A stretch of DNA of 33,375 nt from Sutterella parvirubra YIT 11816. Its GTDB lineage: Bacteria > Pseudomonadota > Gammaproteobacteria > Burkholderiales > Burkholderiaceae_F. Below are positions 32,175 through 33,375 of this stretch, one piece after another. Position 1 is the stretch's first letter, and every line of letters begins with the position of its first letter. The stretch spans positions 1 to 33,375 of the forward strand of contig NZ_JH604867.1 in the NCBI RefSeq assembly GCF_000250875.1, in the 5' to 3' direction. Below the pieces are notes generated by a model, which worked only from the letters and a program-made list of their open reading frames with translations, was not told the origin of the DNA and ran no database searches. A program made the translations under genes and the position numbers.

Positions 32175-32642
32175 ATGGAAAAGACGAACAACGCAACCCC
32201 GCGCAGGCAGACGATCGCGATCGCGCTCGCGGGCCGGTTTCTGGAGCGGAGCAACGCGTTCATTCAGGACGCGTTGGAGGACGAGGCCCTCTACCCCGGC
32301 ATCGTTCCCGCGCACGGCGACCTCTTCAAGGTGCTCTTTGCGGAGCCCGAAGGCATTTCGGTCTCGGAACTCGCGCGCCGCACGCACCGCACGAAGTCGA
32401 CCGTCTCCATCCTCACCGAGAAGCTCATGCACCGCGGTTGGTTGGAGAAGTGTCCGAGTGCGGCGGACGGCCGCGTCGTCGTGCTGCGCCTCACCGACGA
32501 AGGCCGGGCGCTGGAGCCCGTTTTGGAGCGGATCTCCGCCGCGCTCTGCGAGCGCGTGACGGCGAACCTCACCGAGGACGAGACGGCGCATCTGGAGCTC
32601 CTCCTCCGCAAGGCCATCCGGGGGTTCGAGAAGCCCGAATGA
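32175..32642 (+). CDS. MarR-family transcriptional regulator, probably leaderless
   Basis: The product is 155 aa. The winged helix occupies about residues 45-110: HGDLFKVLFAEPEGISVSELARRTHRTKSTVSILTEKLMHRGWLEKCPSAADGRVVVLRLTDEGRAL in outline, with the wing D-x-R motif (ADGR). The flanking helices form the dimer. MarR proteins repress their own and nearby genes until a ligand or oxidant binds; C93 and C146-region residues are few, so the signal is unknown. There is no Shine-Dalgarno site, and the -10 box ends 9 bp before the ATG. The same CGAACGTTCG palindrome recurs before the downstream cupin gene, suggesting that it is a target. Confidence 0.92.
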   Translation: MEKTNNATPRRQTIAIALAGRFLERSNAFIQDALEDEALYPGIVPAHGDLFKVLFAEPEGISVSELARRTHRTKSTVSILTEKLMHRGWLEKCPSAADGRVVVLRLTDEGRALEPVLERISAALCERVTANLTEDETAHLELLLRKAIRGFEKPE

Positions 32643-32844
32643 GGCTCGACGAACCCGGACGCTTCGACTTTTCCGAAGGGTGGAATCCGCCGACAGGAAG
32701 GTAGGACGAGAGGAGCCGACAAGCTCTCCCGCCTTCCCGAACACGGATTCCTTCTTTTTCAACCCAATCGTTCGACGGCGAAAGTTTTTGACCGATCAAC
32801 CGACCCCGGCATCGAAGGGCCGCCCCAAACCCTCTTGGAAAGGT

Positions 32845-32861
32845 TTGACGGCGAACGTTCG
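32845..32861. promoter_or_regulatory. Second copy of the MarR-type palindrome before the cupin gene
   Basis: TTGACGG followed by CGAACGTTCG (32852-32861) repeats the arrangement at the MarR promoter, about 120 bp before the cupin start. A matching -10 is not obvious. A CTCCCGACG / CGTCGGGAG hairpin (32932-32940, 32950-32958) lies between it and the ribosome site. Confidence 0.55.
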
Positions 32862-32978
32862 AAAGCGAACGGGTGCGGTTCAAGCTCAGAAATCCACCGC
32901 CGAACGCCGCGTTTCAACAACCATCCGATCCCTCCCGACGACGTCGTTCCGTCGGGAGACACACTCAAGGAGACAACC

Positions 32979-33347
32979 ATGTCCGTTTTCTCGAAAACCG
33001 CCGCCGAAGGCGTCCGCACCGAACTCCACGACAAGCTGGGCTTGACCGGTGCGGAAGTGTCGGTGAACAACCTCCCCGCCAATGCCGCCGTGCCGTTCGT
33101 CCACAAGCACACGAAGAACGAAGAGCTCTACGGCGTGCTCGCGGGCTCGGGCGAGCTCTACATCGACGGCGAAGTCGTCGGCATCAAGGCGGGCGACTGG
33201 TTCCGCATCGCGCCCGAAGGCCGCCGCGCGATCCGCGCGGGCGCGGACGGCATCTCGTACGTCTGCATGCAGACGAAGGCCGGTTCGCTCGAAGGCTTCA
33301 CGATGACCGACGGCGTCGTGCTCGAAGAAAAGGCGCCCTGGCACTGA
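32979..33347 (+). CDS. Small single-domain cupin (cupin_2) protein
   Basis: The product is 122 aa from ATG 32979, preceded by AAGGAGA. Cupin motif 1 is present: H42, H44 and E49 in PFVHKHTKNEELYGVLAGSG. Motif 2 (GDWFRIAPEGRRAIRAG, from about 72) has the P-x-G but A84 where the metal-ligand His is usual, so metal binding may be incomplete or use another residue. Small cupins bind metals or sugars/aldehydes, and many act in carbonyl or quinone stress. The upstream palindrome shared with the MarR gene suggests co-regulation. The ORF also opens earlier (32835), but the ribosome site fixes the start. Function is not assigned. Confidence 0.88.
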   Translation: MSVFSKTAAEGVRTELHDKLGLTGAEVSVNNLPANAAVPFVHKHTKNEELYGVLAGSGELYIDGEVVGIKAGDWFRIAPEGRRAIRAGADGISYVCMQTKAGSLEGFTMTDGVVLEEKAPWH

Positions 33348-33355
33348 GTCCGCTG

Positions 33356-33375
33356 AGCCCGCCGAAGAGCGGGCT
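33356..33375 (+). terminator. Terminator stem at the window edge (partial)
   Basis: AGCCCGC / GCGGGCT (33356-33362, 33369-33375) directly follows the cupin stop. Any T tract lies beyond the window. Confidence 0.6.

Overview
The window is 33.4 kb of GC-rich DNA from a Gram-negative bacterium. An outer-membrane autotransporter with an extended signal peptide (ESPR), YciB, a UPF0761 (YihY-type) membrane protein, a periplasmic parvulin and a PhoB-type pst operon point to a betaproteobacterium. The asaccharolytic, peptide-oriented gene content and the style of the autotransporter suggest Sutterellaceae (Sutterella/Parasutterella-like). That placement is inference; no rRNA or marker gene is present to fix it.

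Layout. 1-6.1 kb: a short orphan gene, a parvulin-yciB pair (minus), a two-domain M16 zinc protease (plus) and a Sel1-repeat secreted protein (minus). 6.3-12.6 kb: a UPF0761 membrane protein, a candidate free-standing small RNA with its own promoter, operator-like inverted repeat and terminator, isoaspartyl dipeptidase IadA, a three-gene minus-strand cluster (MerR-type metal regulator and two tandem DUF2569-like membrane proteins) and a small membrane protein of unknown function. 12.9-16.5 kb: a clear lysine riboswitch with an intrinsic terminator, followed by an APC-family permease and a YtcJ-type amidohydrolase. 16.5-18.1 kb: a visibly AT-richer AAA ATPase/nuclease-fold gene whose promoter lies on a 22-bp-arm inverted repeat; it looks like a horizontally acquired island. 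18.1-24.9 kb: a methyltransferase, a 1243-aa autotransporter and a membrane-anchored coiled-coil protein. 25.0-29.5 kb: the pstSCAB-phoU phosphate operon behind three consecutive 11-bp-spaced Pho boxes. 29.5-33.4 kb: an orphan HTH protein preceded by repeated GGTACC-centred palindromes, an aldo/keto reductase, a MarR regulator that is probably translated from a leaderless mRNA, and a cupin that carries the same palindrome upstream.

How genes work together. The best-supported functional units are the pst operon (PhoB-controlled phosphate uptake, with PhoU as signalling brake) and the lysine-riboswitch operon. In the latter, a transporter and an amide-bond hydrolase are placed under lysine feedback, which suggests scavenging of a lysine-containing conjugate. 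IadA and the M16 protease fit a lifestyle based on peptide degradation. No tRNA, rRNA, CRISPR array, complete insertion sequence or prophage was seen. Several very long open frames lie antisense to real genes and are artefacts of high GC at the third codon position.
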